Shown: positions 28,078 to 37,345 of the stretch, one piece after another
How the letters are laid out: each line of letters opens with the position of its first letter
Numbering within the stretch: position 1 is the stretch's first letter
DNA from: Psychrobacter sp. GP33
Lineage (GTDB): Bacteria > Pseudomonadota > Gammaproteobacteria > Pseudomonadales > Moraxellaceae
Direction of reading: 5' to 3'
Assembly (NCBI RefSeq): GCF_014119005.1
Contig: NZ_JACGYX010000001.1
Location: forward strand, 248,001 to 312,000
Length of the DNA stretch: 64,000 bases
Notes under the pieces: model-generated
What the model saw: the letters and a program-made list of their open reading frames with translations, nothing else
Database searches by the model: none
Told to the model about the DNA's origin: nothing
Program-made: the position numbers and the translations under genes

Positions 28078-29820
28078 ATGTCGTTTTTCCATCGTAAAGT
28101 TACGCGTACAACAGCAGTCTCTAATACCTCTAATTCTAAAACCTTTAATGGCTCTAACGTATTTAATAACAGCAGCCGCGATTTACATGACTCTCTAAAC
28201 GTCCCAGATAAAAAGCGTGTCGCTATTATTGGCTCAGGCGTATCAGGGCTGACTTGCGCCCATTATCTAGCTAAGAAATATGACGTGACGATATTTGAAG
28301 CCAATGACTATATCGGCGGTCATGTGAATACGATTGATGTGACGCTGCAAAGTGGTAAAAAATCGAAAAGTAAGCATGTAGAAACGAGTGCAATTGATAC
28401 TGGCTTTATTGTCTTTAATGAGCGTACTTATCCCAATTTTTTTCGACTGTTACATGATTTACAAGTTCCGTTTCAAGCAACAGACATGAGCTTTTCAGTA
28501 AAAAACGTTGCCCGTAATTTTGAATATAATGGACATACGCTAAACACTTTATTGTCGCAACGTAAAAACGTATTAAACCCAAAATTTTGGCAATTTATTA
28601 AAGATATTTTACAGTTTAATAAGCATATTCGCCAGTTACGTCAAGATTTCGACGCTGCGAGAATGCAAGGTCAGGATGTGAGCGTTTTAACGAAGCAGAC
28701 GCTCGGTAGTTATTTAGACAGCAAACATTATGGCAAATTATTTACTGATAATTATTTACTGCCAATGGTGTCTGCCATTTGGTCAACGAGCCTTAAAGAA
28801 GTACAAGATTTTCCATTAGTATTTTTTGCGCAGTTTTTTGATAATCACGGGTTGCTTGAGGTGGTCAATCGCCCGCAGTGGTTCACGATTAAAGGCGGCT
28901 CAAAGCAATATGTGAATAAATTGGTCACGCGCTTTGTGAAAGCGGGCGGTACGATAAAGGTAAATAGCCCAGTAGCTACGGTGTCACGTAGCGCAGATAA
29001 AGTTATGGTTAAGAATAAGACAGACGGTAATACGCAAACGCTCATATTTGATGAGGTTATTTTTGCTTGTCATGCTGATACTGCGCTGCGTTTATTGGCA
29101 GATGCCAGTCATGACGAAACGGAAATATTAAGTCATTTTCACTTTACCAATAATACCGCTGTTCTACATACCGATAGCAGTGTGCTACCGAAAAAGCCTT
29201 TGGCATGGGCAAGTTGGAACTATCTGATTGACAATAAAATAGACAGTAAAAATGAACAAACGACCTCAAAACCCGTGCTCACTTATCATATGAATATCTT
29301 GCAACGACTGACTAAGCAGCATAATTATCTGGTGACGCTGAATCCGGCGACACTCAATAAAAGCATTGATGAGGCGCAAGTGATTAAGCAAATTGATTAT
29401 AGCCATCCGGTTTATAACAACGAGATGATTGAAGCGCAAACACAATGGTCACGGATTTCTGGCAGTGGTTTGCATACCCATTTTTGCGGGGCCTATTGGT
29501 TTAACGGCTTTCATGAAGACGGCGTTAGAAGTGGGCTGCGTGTCTGTCAGGCATTGGGTAGCAATATTGATATCAAAGATGAAGTTGACCCAAGCCATTT
29601 ACCGGATGCCGAGAATGCGCATACACCATTTCGCTATAAAGATTTACCTGTAAAATCGGATAAAAACGCGCGTAAATTGCAGAAACGTCAGGTTGTGACG
29701 GCAACTACCAATCAAGAATTGGTTGATTATATTGCCACTCTACGACCTAATGTGCCTGAATTTAATAATAAGAAAAAGCGTGGATTTTTTAGCAAACGTA
29801 TTAAGTCTAAAGTTGAATAG
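28078..29820 (+). CDS. FAD-dependent oxidoreductase, amine-oxidase/desaturase-like
   Basis: A 580-residue flavoprotein. After a Ser/Asn-rich lead of about 45 residues comes the FAD dinucleotide fold: VAIIGSGVSGLTCAHYLA (GSGVSG at 52-57), acidic Glu74 in TIFEANDYIGGH, and GFIVFNERTYPNFFRLL. The family sits with protoporphyrinogen-oxidase and carotenoid-desaturase-like proteins. Partners suggest oxidation of a fatty-acyl chain. The start chosen is ATG 28078 with AAGGA upstream, rather than the TTG at 28033. The C-terminus is Lys-rich and extends past the usual domain end. Gap to the SDR is 51 bases, so likely co-transcribed. Confidence 0.9.
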   Translation: MSFFHRKVTRTTAVSNTSNSKTFNGSNVFNNSSRDLHDSLNVPDKKRVAIIGSGVSGLTCAHYLAKKYDVTIFEANDYIGGHVNTIDVTLQSGKKSKSKHVETSAIDTGFIVFNERTYPNFFRLLHDLQVPFQATDMSFSVKNVARNFEYNGHTLNTLLSQRKNVLNPKFWQFIKDILQFNKHIRQLRQDFDAARMQGQDVSVLTKQTLGSYLDSKHYGKLFTDNYLLPMVSAIWSTSLKEVQDFPLVFFAQFFDNHGLLEVVNRPQWFTIKGGSKQYVNKLVTRFVKAGGTIKVNSPVATVSRSADKVMVKNKTDGNTQTLIFDEVIFACHADTALRLLADASHDETEILSHFHFTNNTAVLHTDSSVLPKKPLAWASWNYLIDNKIDSKNEQTTSKPVLTYHMNILQRLTKQHNYLVTLNPATLNKSIDEAQVIKQIDYSHPVYNNEMIEAQTQWSRISGSGLHTHFCGAYWFNGFHEDGVRSGLRVCQALGSNIDIKDEVDPSHLPDAENAHTPFRYKDLPVKSDKNARKLQKRQVVTATTNQELVDYIATLRPNVPEFNNKKKRGFFSKRIKSKVE

Positions 29821-29921
29821 TTCTAAGGTTGAATAATTTTAAAGTTAAGTAGTTCTGCGATAAATTACTAAATCAGTGGTTAAATGAATAGATAAATGAT
29901 GTGATAAATAAAGAGAGCCTT

Positions 29922-30860
29922 ATGTCTAAAACTACTAGCTCGTCTGACTCTACATTACCGAACGTATTGCTTCATCCCATACCGCATCAGCTGTTTCATG
30001 GGACGACATGGCATAGTCGTTTGCTACCCAGTGTGAATAAGTTTGCTTATCCGTACCGTTATTGGGGTGTCAATATTAGCGCCTTAGCCGCAGGGCAGAC
30101 GTTACCAGAGGTTACGACAACATCGTTTAGTAAAAGTACATTATTTAAACAAGGGTTACTTAAAAAAGGACTACCGTTATTTTCAGCACAACATCGCGCT
30201 TTGCAGCAGTTTTGTGCAGATGATTACCTAATAATTGATGCTCAAAGTTCAGAGAAAGCGGTGGGCGACGATTTCGAAGCGCTTAAACACCGGTTAGAAC
30301 AGACATTCATAAAACAGACGGGTAGCGCCCCACTAGGCGATATGATTGGAATGATGGTTTGCCGTAATGCAGGACTTTATTTCAGTCCGGTGAATTTTTA
30401 TTTGGGTTTTGATAATGAACAAACGCCGACGCATTTATTAGCAGAAGTCTCTAATACGCCATGGGATAAGCGCCACTATTATGGATTTTTACTAGAAGGT
30501 GCGGATACTGAATTTTGTCACGATAAGGATTTTCATGTGTCACCGTTTAATCCCATTGACCAGCAATATCGCTGGCAAGTGTCGGTAAAAAAACAGCCAA
30601 ACCATTGTTTACAAGTTCGTATTGCGATTAATATCAGTGACGCGCGCGGTGAAGTATTAAAAACAGGTATAAAAATGACAGGCTTACCACTGACTAATGA
30701 GAGCGTTCGCCACAGTTTACGTAAAAATCCACTGATGAATATCACCTCACTTACTCGTATTTATTGGCACGCTTTTAAGCTCTATGCCGTTAAAAAAGTA
30801 CCTTATATTAATTATGATGAAAAGTTGGCAGACAGTAAGCAGCAAGAAAGACATCAATAA
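29922..30860 (+). CDS. DUF1365 family protein
   Basis: A 312-residue protein of DUF1365, a cytoplasmic family almost always encoded between the FAD oxidoreductase and the Cfa-type methyltransferase. Recognisable strings are FHGTTWHSRLLPSVNKFAYPYRYWGVN near the start (shown only in part here: the HxR and FxYPY pattern), NFYLGFD, LLAEVSNTPWDKRHYY, FHVSPFNPIDQQYRW and RIYWHAFKLYAVKKVPY. No catalytic mechanism is established. ATG 29922 with GAGAG upstream is preferred over the in-frame GTG at 29901. It is 101 bases downstream of the flavoprotein. Confidence 0.9.
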   Translation: MSKTTSSSDSTLPNVLLHPIPHQLFHGTTWHSRLLPSVNKFAYPYRYWGVNISALAAGQTLPEVTTTSFSKSTLFKQGLLKKGLPLFSAQHRALQQFCADDYLIIDAQSSEKAVGDDFEALKHRLEQTFIKQTGSAPLGDMIGMMVCRNAGLYFSPVNFYLGFDNEQTPTHLLAEVSNTPWDKRHYYGFLLEGADTEFCHDKDFHVSPFNPIDQQYRWQVSVKKQPNHCLQVRIAINISDARGEVLKTGIKMTGLPLTNESVRHSLRKNPLMNITSLTRIYWHAFKLYAVKKVPYINYDEKLADSKQQERHQ

Positions 30861-30998
30861 CAATTTGTTAGTAGGACTTACAACGTTTACATTTTTGATA
30901 AATTAAATTTAACAATTATAAGATATGATTTAAATGCTAATTAACAGTAATTTATACCAACTTTGCTTATAACAGTGGTTTATTTTTTAAGGATTTTT

Positions 30999-31541
30999 AT
31001 GTTATCAATCTCAAAATCAGTATCAAAAGCGGCATTTGCCCTTGCAATTATCGCAGGCAGTACGTCCGTTATGGCAGCCCCATCGGCTGTTAAACCCAGT
31101 CTGGTATTACAACAATCTAATGTTTCACTGACGCTTGCCAATCAGCTCATCGACGCCACCATGGCAGCGTGTCATGCTGAAGGTAAATCTGCCGTTGTTG
31201 CAGTTGTTGACCGTGCTGGTAACCTTATTGCGCTACAGCGTGATGATAGCGTAGGTCCTCATAATACTGATGCCGCTATCCGTAAAGCATATACCGCACT
31301 ATCTACCAAAACGCCTTCGCGCCTCTTGGCGAACAATGCCCGCGCCAATCCAGATTCTAGTAACTTAAATACCGTACACGATTTATTGCTTATCGGTGGC
31401 GGTGTGCCATTAAAGTTCGGTAATGAGGTGATTGGTGCAATTGCAGCGGGTGGTGCTGGCGGGGCTATGCAAGATGAAAGCTGTGCCCTAAAAGGTATTG
31501 AAAAAGTAATGCCTACTCAAAAACTGATGCCAAGGAAGTAA
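30999..31541 (+). CDS. Exported GlcG/HbpS-like heme-binding family protein
   Basis: A 180-residue protein with a clear signal peptide (SKAAFALAIIAGSTSVMAAP, cut near residue 26) and a GlcG/HbpS domain (DUF336). Landmarks are ANQLIDATMAACHAEGKSAVVAVVDRAGNLIALQRDD, here cited as ANQLIDATM...VVDRAGNL, then RKAYTALS, the PSRLLANNAR segment and GGGVPLKFG-EVIGAIAAGGA. HbpS-type proteins bind heme or protect against redox stress. ATG 30999 has AAGGA six bases upstream, which sets the start after the longer open frame at 30963. It lies inside the lipid-modification cluster, an addition to the usual gene set. Confidence 0.86.
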   Translation: MLSISKSVSKAAFALAIIAGSTSVMAAPSAVKPSLVLQQSNVSLTLANQLIDATMAACHAEGKSAVVAVVDRAGNLIALQRDDSVGPHNTDAAIRKAYTALSTKTPSRLLANNARANPDSSNLNTVHDLLLIGGGVPLKFGNEVIGAIAAGGAGGAMQDESCALKGIEKVMPTQKLMPRK

Positions 31542-31694
31542 GAAGTAAATAATTTGAACGTGAAGTATGTTTGGTATTTAACAATTAAATATCAAATGTG
31601 CTTCAGATGTTATCCAAAATGACGTTATCTAATATGATGAAGACAACCCTACTCTAAAAAGCATAAGCTCATTTGCCACAAGGATGATAAGACG

Positions 31695-33113
31695 ATGCCA
31701 GCACGCCCAACAGACCGCACGCCAACCTCAACCTTAGAGAAAATCACGGCCCGTATGAATCAAGCGGTCAATGATACCACTCTGTTAAAACCGATTAGCC
31801 AAGGTGTGAATCATCTAGCCAGAAAGGTGGTATTTCGTGCGCTCAGCCATTTACAGTTTGGTAGCTTGACGTTAATTGAAGACTTCGATGCAGAAATGCC
31901 AAACAGTCAAACCTTTGGGCAAAAAAATACTGGCAATTTAAATGATAGTTCTACTACAGCTGCCAGTAGTTCGGCAGTAGGGCGACATGCGCTCGATGTG
32001 ACGCTCATCATTCATGATAGTAACGTCTACCGTCAGCTACTATTTGGCGGTTCAATCGCACTTGCGGATAGCTATATTAATGCTGAATGGGATACCGATG
32101 ATTTAACGGGATTTATACGACTAGCGGCACGTAACTTAGCCGTACTTAATAAATTAGAAAGTCGTTTTGCCCGTATTAGCAAAACCTTTGAGAAAACCAA
32201 GCACCAATTACGCAGTAACGATCAGACGGGCGCGAAGTCCAATATTCTAGCGCATTATGATTTGGGTAATGCGATGTATGAGCGCTTTTTAGACCCAACG
32301 ATGATGTATTCCTCAGCGGTTTATCCAACGCCTGAGATTTCGCTAGAACAAGCGCAGCAGCATAAATTAGCGCTTATTTGTCAACGCTTACAGCTTAAAG
32401 CTGATGATCATGTGCTTGAAATTGGTACAGGTTGGGGCGGTTTTGCCATTTATGCAACCAAGCATTATGGCTGTCATGTGACCACTACCACGATTTCAGA
32501 CGCTCAGTATCAAGAAGCGCAACGCCGTGTCAAAGCGGCAGGTTTGGCTGATAAAATTACGTTACTCAAGCAAGATTATCGTGAGCTAACAGGGCAGTAT
32601 GATAAGTTAGTCAGTATTGAAATGATTGAAGCGGTTGGTCATGAATTTTTACCGACGTTCTTTGCTAAGTGTAATGATTTACTTAAACCCACAGGCTTGA
32701 TGGTGCTACAAGCCATTACTTTTAATGATCAGAATTATCGTAATTATATTGACTCAGTCGACTTTATTCAGACCCATATTTTCCCCGGTGGCTGTCTGCT
32801 CTCTAATCAAGAGCTCACCACTCAATTCACTGAACAGACCGATATGGTCATCAAGCAGTTGCATGATTATGGTTTTGATTATGCCTATACGCTGCGAGAT
32901 TGGCGTGCATCATTTATGTCGCAGCGACAAGAGATTAAAGCCTTAGGTTATGATGAGGCATTTATTCGTTTATGGGAGTTTTACTTCTGTTATTGCGAAG
33001 GTGGCTTTTTAGAACGTACCATCGGCGTGGTACAAGTGACAGCGGTGAAGCCAGATAATATCGACACGCTACATTTTTCTGATTTACCAGTTAAAGTCGC
33101 TCAATGCGCTTAA
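31695..33113 (+). CDS. Cyclopropane-fatty-acyl-phospholipid synthase family methyltransferase
   Basis: A 472-residue SAM-dependent methyltransferase of the Cfa family, which adds a methylene or methyl carbon to unsaturated phospholipid acyl chains at the inner membrane. The N-terminal lipid-binding domain (FGGSIALADSYINAEWDTDDL) is followed by NILAHYDLGNAMYERFLD, the SAM site LEIGTGWG (241-248), and EMIEAVGHEF plus the C-terminal FYFCYCEGGFLER. A Ser/Thr/Asn-rich insert lies near residues 75-98. The related methylases in singlet-oxygen operons make methylated or furan fatty acids rather than cyclopropanes, so the exact product is open. Confidence 0.93.
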   Translation: MPARPTDRTPTSTLEKITARMNQAVNDTTLLKPISQGVNHLARKVVFRALSHLQFGSLTLIEDFDAEMPNSQTFGQKNTGNLNDSSTTAASSSAVGRHALDVTLIIHDSNVYRQLLFGGSIALADSYINAEWDTDDLTGFIRLAARNLAVLNKLESRFARISKTFEKTKHQLRSNDQTGAKSNILAHYDLGNAMYERFLDPTMMYSSAVYPTPEISLEQAQQHKLALICQRLQLKADDHVLEIGTGWGGFAIYATKHYGCHVTTTTISDAQYQEAQRRVKAAGLADKITLLKQDYRELTGQYDKLVSIEMIEAVGHEFLPTFFAKCNDLLKPTGLMVLQAITFNDQNYRNYIDSVDFIQTHIFPGGCLLSNQELTTQFTEQTDMVIKQLHDYGFDYAYTLRDWRASFMSQRQEIKALGYDEAFIRLWEFYFCYCEGGFLERTIGVVQVTAVKPDNIDTLHFSDLPVKVAQCA

Positions 33114-33274
33114 AATTATAATCTTTGTTAAATAATGACATCAAGTGATGGCACTTAAGTATAAGTAACGACAAGAGCATAACAATAAACAGATAATTGT
33201 TATAAAGCGATATTAACCTATAAGTAAAAACTGGCGACATCTATAAAGCATACCATCATAAAAAGGATATTATT

Positions 33275-33685
33275 ATGGGCTATGTATTTATCTACCTTAC
33301 TGCCGTTGTCATATTTTTGGGCATTGATTCGGTGTGGCTGACCACCATGAAAGGCGCATTTTATGAAGCGCGTATCGGTCATTTGCTTGCTGATAAACCC
33401 AATATGGCTGCCGCTGGCGTATTTTATCTGTTTTACCTGCTTGCCTTATGTATTCTCATTTTATATCCCCAAATTAAAGCACAGGCATCCATTGGGCATA
33501 TTTTTTTATTGGGTGGTCTGATTGGTCTCATGGCATATGGAACGTATGACTTTACCAACTTGGCGTTGTATAAAGGCTTTACGCTCGACACCGCATTGGT
33601 AGATTTTGCATGGGGTGGCTTATTAACCGGTTCAGTCAGCGCACTGGTTGCGTGGCTGGCATATCGCTTTCATTGGTTAGGTTAA
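33275..33685 (+). CDS. DUF2177 membrane protein
   Basis: A 136-residue inner-membrane protein with four hydrophobic helices. It fits DUF2177: GIDSVWLTTMKGAFYEARIGHLLADKPNM-type lead (key strings FLGIDSVWL and FYEARIGHLL), FYLFYLLAL, then LMAYGTYDFTNLALYKGF and DFAWGGLLTGSVSALVAW. It is commonly the last member of SDR-FAD-DUF1365-Cfa clusters, as here. Function unknown. AAGGA seven bases before the ATG. A 161-base gap from cfa leaves room for its own promoter. Confidence 0.9.
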   Translation: MGYVFIYLTAVVIFLGIDSVWLTTMKGAFYEARIGHLLADKPNMAAAGVFYLFYLLALCILILYPQIKAQASIGHIFLLGGLIGLMAYGTYDFTNLALYKGFTLDTALVDFAWGGLLTGSVSALVAWLAYRFHWLG

Positions 33686-33853
33686 ATTTTCTTCATTCTT
33701 ATAGATTTAATTTATTCATAACACCATATTAATGGCGTATACATGCTTGCCATTAATAAAAACTATCTGAACATCCCGAATATGCGCTACACTAAATCTG
33801 TGCTATCTTAAATAGCGCACCAACAATGGATGTTTATAATAGTAAGGATTGCT

Positions 33854-34402
33854 ATGCCTCAAGATAATACCTCTTCAACTGCCAAAAAAGCCCCCTTAAA
33901 TCACGAACTATATATGTCGATACTGATGACGCCTGATATGGCAAACTTCATCGGTAATGTTCATGGTGGTGACTTGCTCAAAATGCTTGACCAAGTTGCC
34001 TATGCTTGTGCCAGCCGGTACAGTGGTAGCTACGTCGTTACCTTATCGGTCGACCAAGTGATGTTCCTTGAGCCAATTTACGTCGGTGAGCTGGTCACTT
34101 TTGCTGCCAGTGTCAATTATGTTGGTCGTACTTCGATGGAGATTGGTATTCGCGTTGAGGCTGAAGACGTACGTGCACGTACCATTCGCCATACCAACAG
34201 CTGTTATTTCACTATGGTAGCGGTAGATGATAAGGGTAAACCTACCCCAATTCCTCCATTAAATATTAAGAATCCATTGCAAAAATGTCGCTTTGATGCC
34301 GCTCTAGAGCGTAAACGTATGCATCAAGAAGGGGCCAACCGTCCCAGCTGCGATATCTCTTTATTAACTGACAGCGATGATTGTGAAGATACCAGCCAAT
34401 AA
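33854..34402 (+). CDS. Acyl-CoA thioesterase, hotdog fold (YciA/BACH type)
   Basis: A 182-residue hotdog-fold thioesterase that hydrolyses acyl-CoA to free acid and CoA. The motif MTPDMANFIGNVHGGDLLKM (catalytic region N-x-H-G-G-D) and VDQVMFLEPIYVGELVTF are typical, as is the C-terminal ARTIRHTNSCYFTMVAVDD. It carries a polar C-terminal tail. ATG 33854 has AAGGA upstream and replaces the longer frame from 33830. It follows the lipid cluster but is separated by a hairpin-containing gap, so membership is doubtful. Confidence 0.92.
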   Translation: MPQDNTSSTAKKAPLNHELYMSILMTPDMANFIGNVHGGDLLKMLDQVAYACASRYSGSYVVTLSVDQVMFLEPIYVGELVTFAASVNYVGRTSMEIGIRVEAEDVRARTIRHTNSCYFTMVAVDDKGKPTPIPPLNIKNPLQKCRFDAALERKRMHQEGANRPSCDISLLTDSDDCEDTSQ

Positions 34403-34584
34403 GTTTTAACTGATAAGTTATAAATATGTTATACAACGACTCACGAAATAGTTATTGATAATTAGCAACTGCTATTTTAAGCTAAAACATCTATAACCAA
34501 GAAGCAGGGCAGTTATAGTAACGCTGTGGCAGATATTATCTGTCGCAGTATGTATCGTAATTGCACTGTGATAGTGAGTCGAGT

Positions 34585-35691
34585 ATGAGCCTAAAACCAT
34601 CTATCGCTAAGCCCACCACTCAGCTAACGGCTCCGCCACATGCTCAAAGTATTCCGCGTGCGCGCGGTGCAGGCATATCTCCTATGTCTCATGTCAATGA
34701 TAATGCTGACAGCGTAAACATTCCTAATAGTAGTAGTCCTGCGCCTATAAATAATAAAAAACCTTCAAGCTCACTCACTACAGTATTAGTCGCTGTTGGG
34801 GCAAACTTACTGATTGCCATCGCCAAAACAGTGGGCGCTGTGATGACGGGTTCTGCATCTATGATTGCAGAAGCGGCGCACTCTTGGGCAGATGCGGGTA
34901 ACGGCACATTGTTAATCGTTGCTGAAAAGAAGTCGGTGAAACCTGCCGATAGAAGTCACCCATTAGGCTATGGCAAAGAGTCCTACGTATGGTCGATGAT
35001 TGCGGCATTTGGCGTCTTTATGGCAGGCTCGATTGTCTCAATCTACACTGGTGTAACAGAGTGGAACGCTGCTGAAACTGAGACCGACTATACGATTGGT
35101 TTTGTCATCTTAGCGGTCGCCTTTGTGCTTGAAGGCTTGTCATTGATGCAAGCTTATCGGGAAAGTAAAAAGCATGGCGAGGTACTGAATATTAGTGCGC
35201 TTGGTTATGTGATTGATACTTCTAACCCGACATTGCGTGGGGTATTTTTTGAAGATTTAGCGGCGGTCATTGGCTTGGTAATTGCTGCCACTGCCATGGG
35301 CATGCATGCATATACCGGAGAGCCGTTTTGGGATGCATTGGGTTCTATTGTTGTCGGGCTGTTATTAGGTGGTGTGGCAATATTTCTGATTAGCCGTAAT
35401 CGTGATTTTTTGGTTGGTCATAGAGTGACGGATAAAATGCACCATTATGTGCTGGGCGAGCTGCTGGCACATGCCGATATTGAAAGCGTGTCATACCTGC
35501 ATTTAGAATGGGTAGGACCTAAGAAGATATTTATGGTGGCAGCGGTCGATATCACGGGTAATCAACAAGAAAACGATATTGCCCAAAAATTTGAAGATAT
35601 TGAAAATCAATTCCGTGCCAATCCAATTTTTCAAGAAGCTATTTTAACCTTGTCAGTGCCTAACGCTCCAGTGCTCAAGCTTAAACCTTAG
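34585..35691 (+). CDS. Cation diffusion facilitator family transporter
   Basis: A 368-residue metal/proton antiporter-type inner-membrane protein. After about 65 Ser/Pro/Asn-rich residues comes the six-helix domain. Helix 2 carries the metal motif in AEAAHSWADAGN (HxxxD), and helix 5 region carries DALGSIVVGLLLGG. The family moves Zn, Fe, Co or Mn out of the cytoplasm. This subgroup has the ADRSHPLGYGKESYVWSM segment after helix 2. ATG 34585 is chosen over the TTG at 34561; the ribosome site is weak (GAG). It converges with the second dps gene; an iron link is tempting but unproven. Confidence 0.92.
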   Translation: MSLKPSIAKPTTQLTAPPHAQSIPRARGAGISPMSHVNDNADSVNIPNSSSPAPINNKKPSSSLTTVLVAVGANLLIAIAKTVGAVMTGSASMIAEAAHSWADAGNGTLLIVAEKKSVKPADRSHPLGYGKESYVWSMIAAFGVFMAGSIVSIYTGVTEWNAAETETDYTIGFVILAVAFVLEGLSLMQAYRESKKHGEVLNISALGYVIDTSNPTLRGVFFEDLAAVIGLVIAATAMGMHAYTGEPFWDALGSIVVGLLLGGVAIFLISRNRDFLVGHRVTDKMHHYVLGELLAHADIESVSYLHLEWVGPKKIFMVAAVDITGNQQENDIAQKFEDIENQFRANPIFQEAILTLSVPNAPVLKLKP

Positions 35692-35776
35692 CCGTTGAAG
35701 TTTTAAAAATAACTGCTTGGATATCTATGCTAAATAACTACTTTTAAATAGTATTGCTTAAAAATAAGCCATAAAA

Positions 35777-35800
35777 AAGGTCACCAACTAGGGTGACCTT
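35777..35800. terminator. Bidirectional terminator between the CDF transporter and dps2
   Basis: AAGGTCACC and GGTGACCTT are perfect complements around a six-base loop, with an A-run on the left and T-rich bases on the right. Confidence 0.85.
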
Positions 35801-35837
35801 TGTTTAATTTCTATTTAAATTTTACTTAATTTAAAAC

Positions 35838-36320
35838 TTACTTCTTCGGGGCGTTGGCACCAATAAACCATGCATCTTTATCAACGATACGGCTTACTTC
35901 AGTCAATAAGTCAGCGGTATCTTCATCACCAGCATCACCAGCAGTATCAATGCCTTCACGCAATGAAGCCGCAATGATTTTGTAGCGGTTAGTCAGCTCA
36001 CGAACGTGTTGGTCAACTTCCGTGATTTCAGTAGGATAAGTCTCTAAGATAGAGTCCTCAACCACACGTTTAGAAATACCATTAGCTTTACCGCCAAGAA
36101 TAACAATGCGTTCAGCAACCGTATCATAAGCTTCAGTTAAGCGCGCATGAGTATCATCTAATAACTGATGAACACCAATAAAGCCAGTACCTTGAAGGTT
36201 CCAATGACACTGCTTGCTATCCATACTCAAATCGATCAGATTTGCTAGATTGGCGTTTAACAAATCAATCATTTTTTGGGCAGTTGCATCATCAATTCCA
36301 CTAGCGTAACGTTCTCTCAT
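35838..36320 (-). CDS. Second Dps-family ferritin
   Basis: A 160-residue Dps-like ferritin. All five ferroxidase residues are kept with the usual spacing: His39, His51, Asp55, Asp66 and Glu70 (KQCHWN, IGVHQLLDD, AYDTVAE). It stores iron and detoxifies peroxide as a 12-mer. The frame opens at 36332, but the internal ATG 36320 has GGAG seven bases upstream while the first ATG has none. It differs strongly from the Dps at 5563 and belongs to the E. coli Dps/PexB-like group with VVEDSILETYPTE. The short N-terminus lacks a Lys-rich tail. Confidence 0.92.
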   Translation of the reverse strand: MRERYASGIDDATAQKMIDLLNANLANLIDLSMDSKQCHWNLQGTGFIGVHQLLDDTHARLTEAYDTVAERIVILGGKANGISKRVVEDSILETYPTEITEVDQHVRELTNRYKIIAASLREGIDTAGDAGDEDTADLLTEVSRIVDKDAWFIGANAPKK

Positions 36321-36720
36321 TTTAAGCTCCATTTTTTATTTGTTAAGGGTTTTATTGTTCTATATTAAGAGGTGTACGTTTAGAAAATTTATTTTTAATA
36401 TAATTTTTGCTACGTTCATACAGCTGATTTAATAGTGTATATTCGTTATATAACACACTGATTAAGGTATGAATTATTTATCCAGTGCCGATAATAACAC
36501 CTTGTCTGCGCAATAAAACCCCTAAGATTTAGGCTTTATACAGTGGTCGTGTAATGAGTGTGTTAATCATGAAAAGCTTTGTAAATATAACGATTAAAAT
36601 AGGTTGTTCGATAACAATTGGCGCACAAGTTAGCCCCTTTTAAGGAGAATTAAAAGGGGCTAATTTAAAGAATAAAGGTAGCCAGTATTTGAAATATCTA
36701 ATCAATAAGCATAAACAATA
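36321..36720. other. Intergenic region with a palindrome and a 17-base dispersed repeat
   Basis: These 400 bases hold the dps2 promoter on the left, the repeat AATAACACCTTGTCTGC at 36493-36509 (found again at 58025-58041), and a perfect hairpin at 36630-36663. No gene was found. Confidence 0.5.
36630..36663 (-). terminator. Hairpin downstream of the GFA-family gene
   Basis: TTAGCCCCTTTTA and TAAAAGGGGCTAA are perfect inverted repeats around an eight-base loop. There is no long T-run on either side, so termination would be weaker than elsewhere in the window. Confidence 0.65.
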
Positions 36721-37140
36721 TTAATTTTGAGGCTTAATGCCTTTTTCGGCAAATTTATCAAACAATTGCTGCTGAGTTAGGTTGACCGTATCATTAGCGA
36801 ATGCATAATAATCTGGCTTTTTATCAATGAAAATCTGGCTCTCAAAGGTCAGGTTAGGATTGTCTTGGAACAGGCCAAGCGATAGCACATAAGTCTCAGA
36901 ACCCAGCTGATGATAATACAAATTAGTACCACATTTATGGCAAAACGCACGCTCCGCCCATGCTGAAGAGGGATAGACGGTTATAGAGTCTTCACCTTGA
37001 ATGTCAGGTTTTGAGTGACTATGTATCGCCATCAATGGTCCGCTACCCCAACGGCGACACATCGTACAATGACACGCCTCGAAGGTATTGATATCTTCTA
37101 ATTCAATCGTCACGTTACCGCACAGACAATGACCTTTCAT
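36721..37140 (-). CDS. GFA-family (DUF636) zinc protein
   Basis: A 139-residue protein with the glutathione-dependent formaldehyde-activating (GFA) fold. The zinc ligands are visible: Cys5, Cys7, then Cys23, Cys25, Cys28 (CHCTMC) and Cys67, Cys70 (FCHKCGTNL). Family members were linked to spontaneous S-hydroxymethylglutathione formation, but most homologues have no proven activity, so a formaldehyde role is not assumed here. AAGGA precedes the ATG. It stands alone on the minus strand, divergent from uvrB with about 205 bases between. Confidence 0.92.
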   Translation of the reverse strand: MKGHCLCGNVTIELEDINTFEACHCTMCRRWGSGPLMAIHSHSKPDIQGEDSITVYPSSAWAERAFCHKCGTNLYYHQLGSETYVLSLGLFQDNPNLTFESQIFIDKKPDYYAFANDTVNLTQQQLFDKFAEKGIKPQN

Positions 37141-37345
37141 AACTCATTCCTTGATTAATTGTCCCTGAACTATACCTGATATGGGCGCTTGTTATTGCGT
37201 GTTTTTGCATCTAGCTGGGGTAAATCTATGAGCTGTTTATAGTATTTTAAGCGGACAAATAACCTTTAAAAATAGTCATTTAACCCCATATTATTACAAA
37301 CTTTACCTCTTATAACTTTTTATAAATATCAGGAAGAAAGTCACT

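Noticed and set aside
33728..33757. Hairpin ATTAATGGC / GCCATTAAT after the DUF2177 gene
   Set aside because: The arms pair, but there is no T-run on the plus strand, so I did not call it a terminator.
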